DNA of 64,000 nucleotides. It comes from Stutzerimonas sp. S1 (GTDB lineage: Bacteria > Pseudomonadota > Gammaproteobacteria > Pseudomonadales > Pseudomonadaceae). The notes below the pieces were generated by a model, which was not told where the DNA came from, did not search any database, and was given only the letters and a program-made list of their open reading frames with translations. The stretch covers positions 754,474-818,473 of the forward strand of contig NZ_JAOEIY010000001.1 of assembly GCF_025966695.1 (NCBI RefSeq), written 5' to 3'. Shown here one piece after another: positions 63,721-64,000 of this stretch (the stretch's first letter is position 1; each line of letters starts with the position of its first letter). A program made the position numbers and the translations under genes.

Positions 63721-64000
63721 ATGAGCACTCTGACTACCACACCGCCGCTGGCGGGCAACGACAAGCGCAGCTGGTTGCGCCTGCTCGGCTGGGGCCTGTG
63801 CCTGGCCGTACTGGCCTGGTCCTGGCAGGGCGCGGAGATGAATCCGCTGCTGCTGATCCGCGACAGCGCCAACATGGCCACCTTCGCCGCCGACTTCTTC
63901 CCGCCGGACTTCAGCAACTGGCAGCTGTACCTCAGGGAGATGGTCACCACGGTGCACATCGCCCTCTGGGGCACCCTGCTGGCGATCGTCTGCGCCATCC
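63721..64000 (+). CDS. phnE: phosphonate ABC transporter permease, N-terminal part
   Basis: The first 93 codons; the gene leaves the window at the right. A cytoplasmic start ([18 protein letters not shown]) is followed by a first membrane helix ([15 protein letters not shown]), a periplasmic segment, and [20 protein letters not shown], the beginning of the permease core. GAGAG precedes ATG 63721. It forms the channel with a second PhnE copy or alone. Confidence 0.88.
   Translation, partial: MSTLTTTPPLAGNDKRSWLRLLGWGLCLAVLAWSWQGAEMNPLLLIRDSANMATFAADFFPPDFSNWQLYLREMVTTVHIALWGTLLAIVCAI

Overview
The window comes from a GC-rich gammaproteobacterium of the Pseudomonas/Stutzerimonas stutzeri type. 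I infer this from gene content and order: spuB-spuA / spuI-aguB-aguA next to a desA-type desaturase (an order I recall from P. aeruginosa around PA0286-PA0298), a complete Pseudomonas-style mdc malonate decarboxylase cluster with mdcR, phnCDE, and dispersed GTAGGGTGGA hairpin repeats typical of the stutzeri group. No database search was possible; every product call is from reading the translated sequence.

Layout. 1-5.5 kb: polyamine and agmatine catabolism (spuB end, spuA, spuI, aguB, aguA, a VOC protein). 5.5-8 kb: a PAS-GGDEF cyclase and the desA desaturase. 8.2-16.1 kb: a signalling operon of two paralogous PAS histidine kinases, each followed by a single-domain receiver, ending in an Hpt-pseudoREC-REC-GGDEF protein, which looks like a phosphorelay with c-di-GMP output. 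16.2-19.2 kb: divergent puuC aldehyde dehydrogenase and an omega-amino-acid:pyruvate aminotransferase, continuing polyamine and beta-alanine breakdown. 19.2-24 kb: rpmB-rpmG, an IclR regulator, a TetR regulator divergent from an alpha/beta hydrolase, an MFS transporter, and a 101-bp tandem repeat. 24.3-32 kb: an acyl-CoA dehydrogenase pair with a bifunctional hydratase/dehydrogenase (dicarboxylate-type beta-oxidation), a receiver-HDOD protein, and gabD. 32.2-33.4 kb: cytochrome c-prime and cytochrome b561.

33.6-43.6 kb is the most interesting part. It is a roughly 9.9-kb integrated satellite-like element in the 3-prime end of tRNA-Arg(CCG). It carries a tyrosine integrase with arm-type repeats at both ends, small HTH/AlpA regulators, a P4/C4-type antisense immunity RNA with complementary target sites on both sides of it, a translationally coupled chain of small genes leading into a TOPRIM/DUF927 primase-helicase, and an AT-richer module encoding only an HK97 prohead protease and major capsid protein. 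I see no portal, terminase or tail gene. Two clusters of GTGTTC/GAACAC boxes, including a 33-bp inverted pair that matches at 32 positions, lie just inside the two ends. Their placement resembles the two-site (ori plus crr) origin of phage P4.

43.8-46.5 kb: a PAS-GGDEF cyclase, CheV and a small unknown gene. 46.5-50.3 kb: a bufferin (copper-binding RiPP) operon bufA-bufB-bufC-doxX divergent from an ECF sigma factor and its DUF1109/NrsF anti-sigma. Two perfect GTAACC-N16-CGAA promoter motifs lie between them. 50.3-60.6 kb: mdcR; a DadA-like oxidoreductase under a tandem glycine riboswitch with a visible ribosome-site-sequestering hairpin; and the mdcABCDEGHLM operon. 60.8-64 kb: a YdfG-like short-chain dehydrogenase that may act on malonic semialdehyde, then phnC, phnD and the start of phnE.
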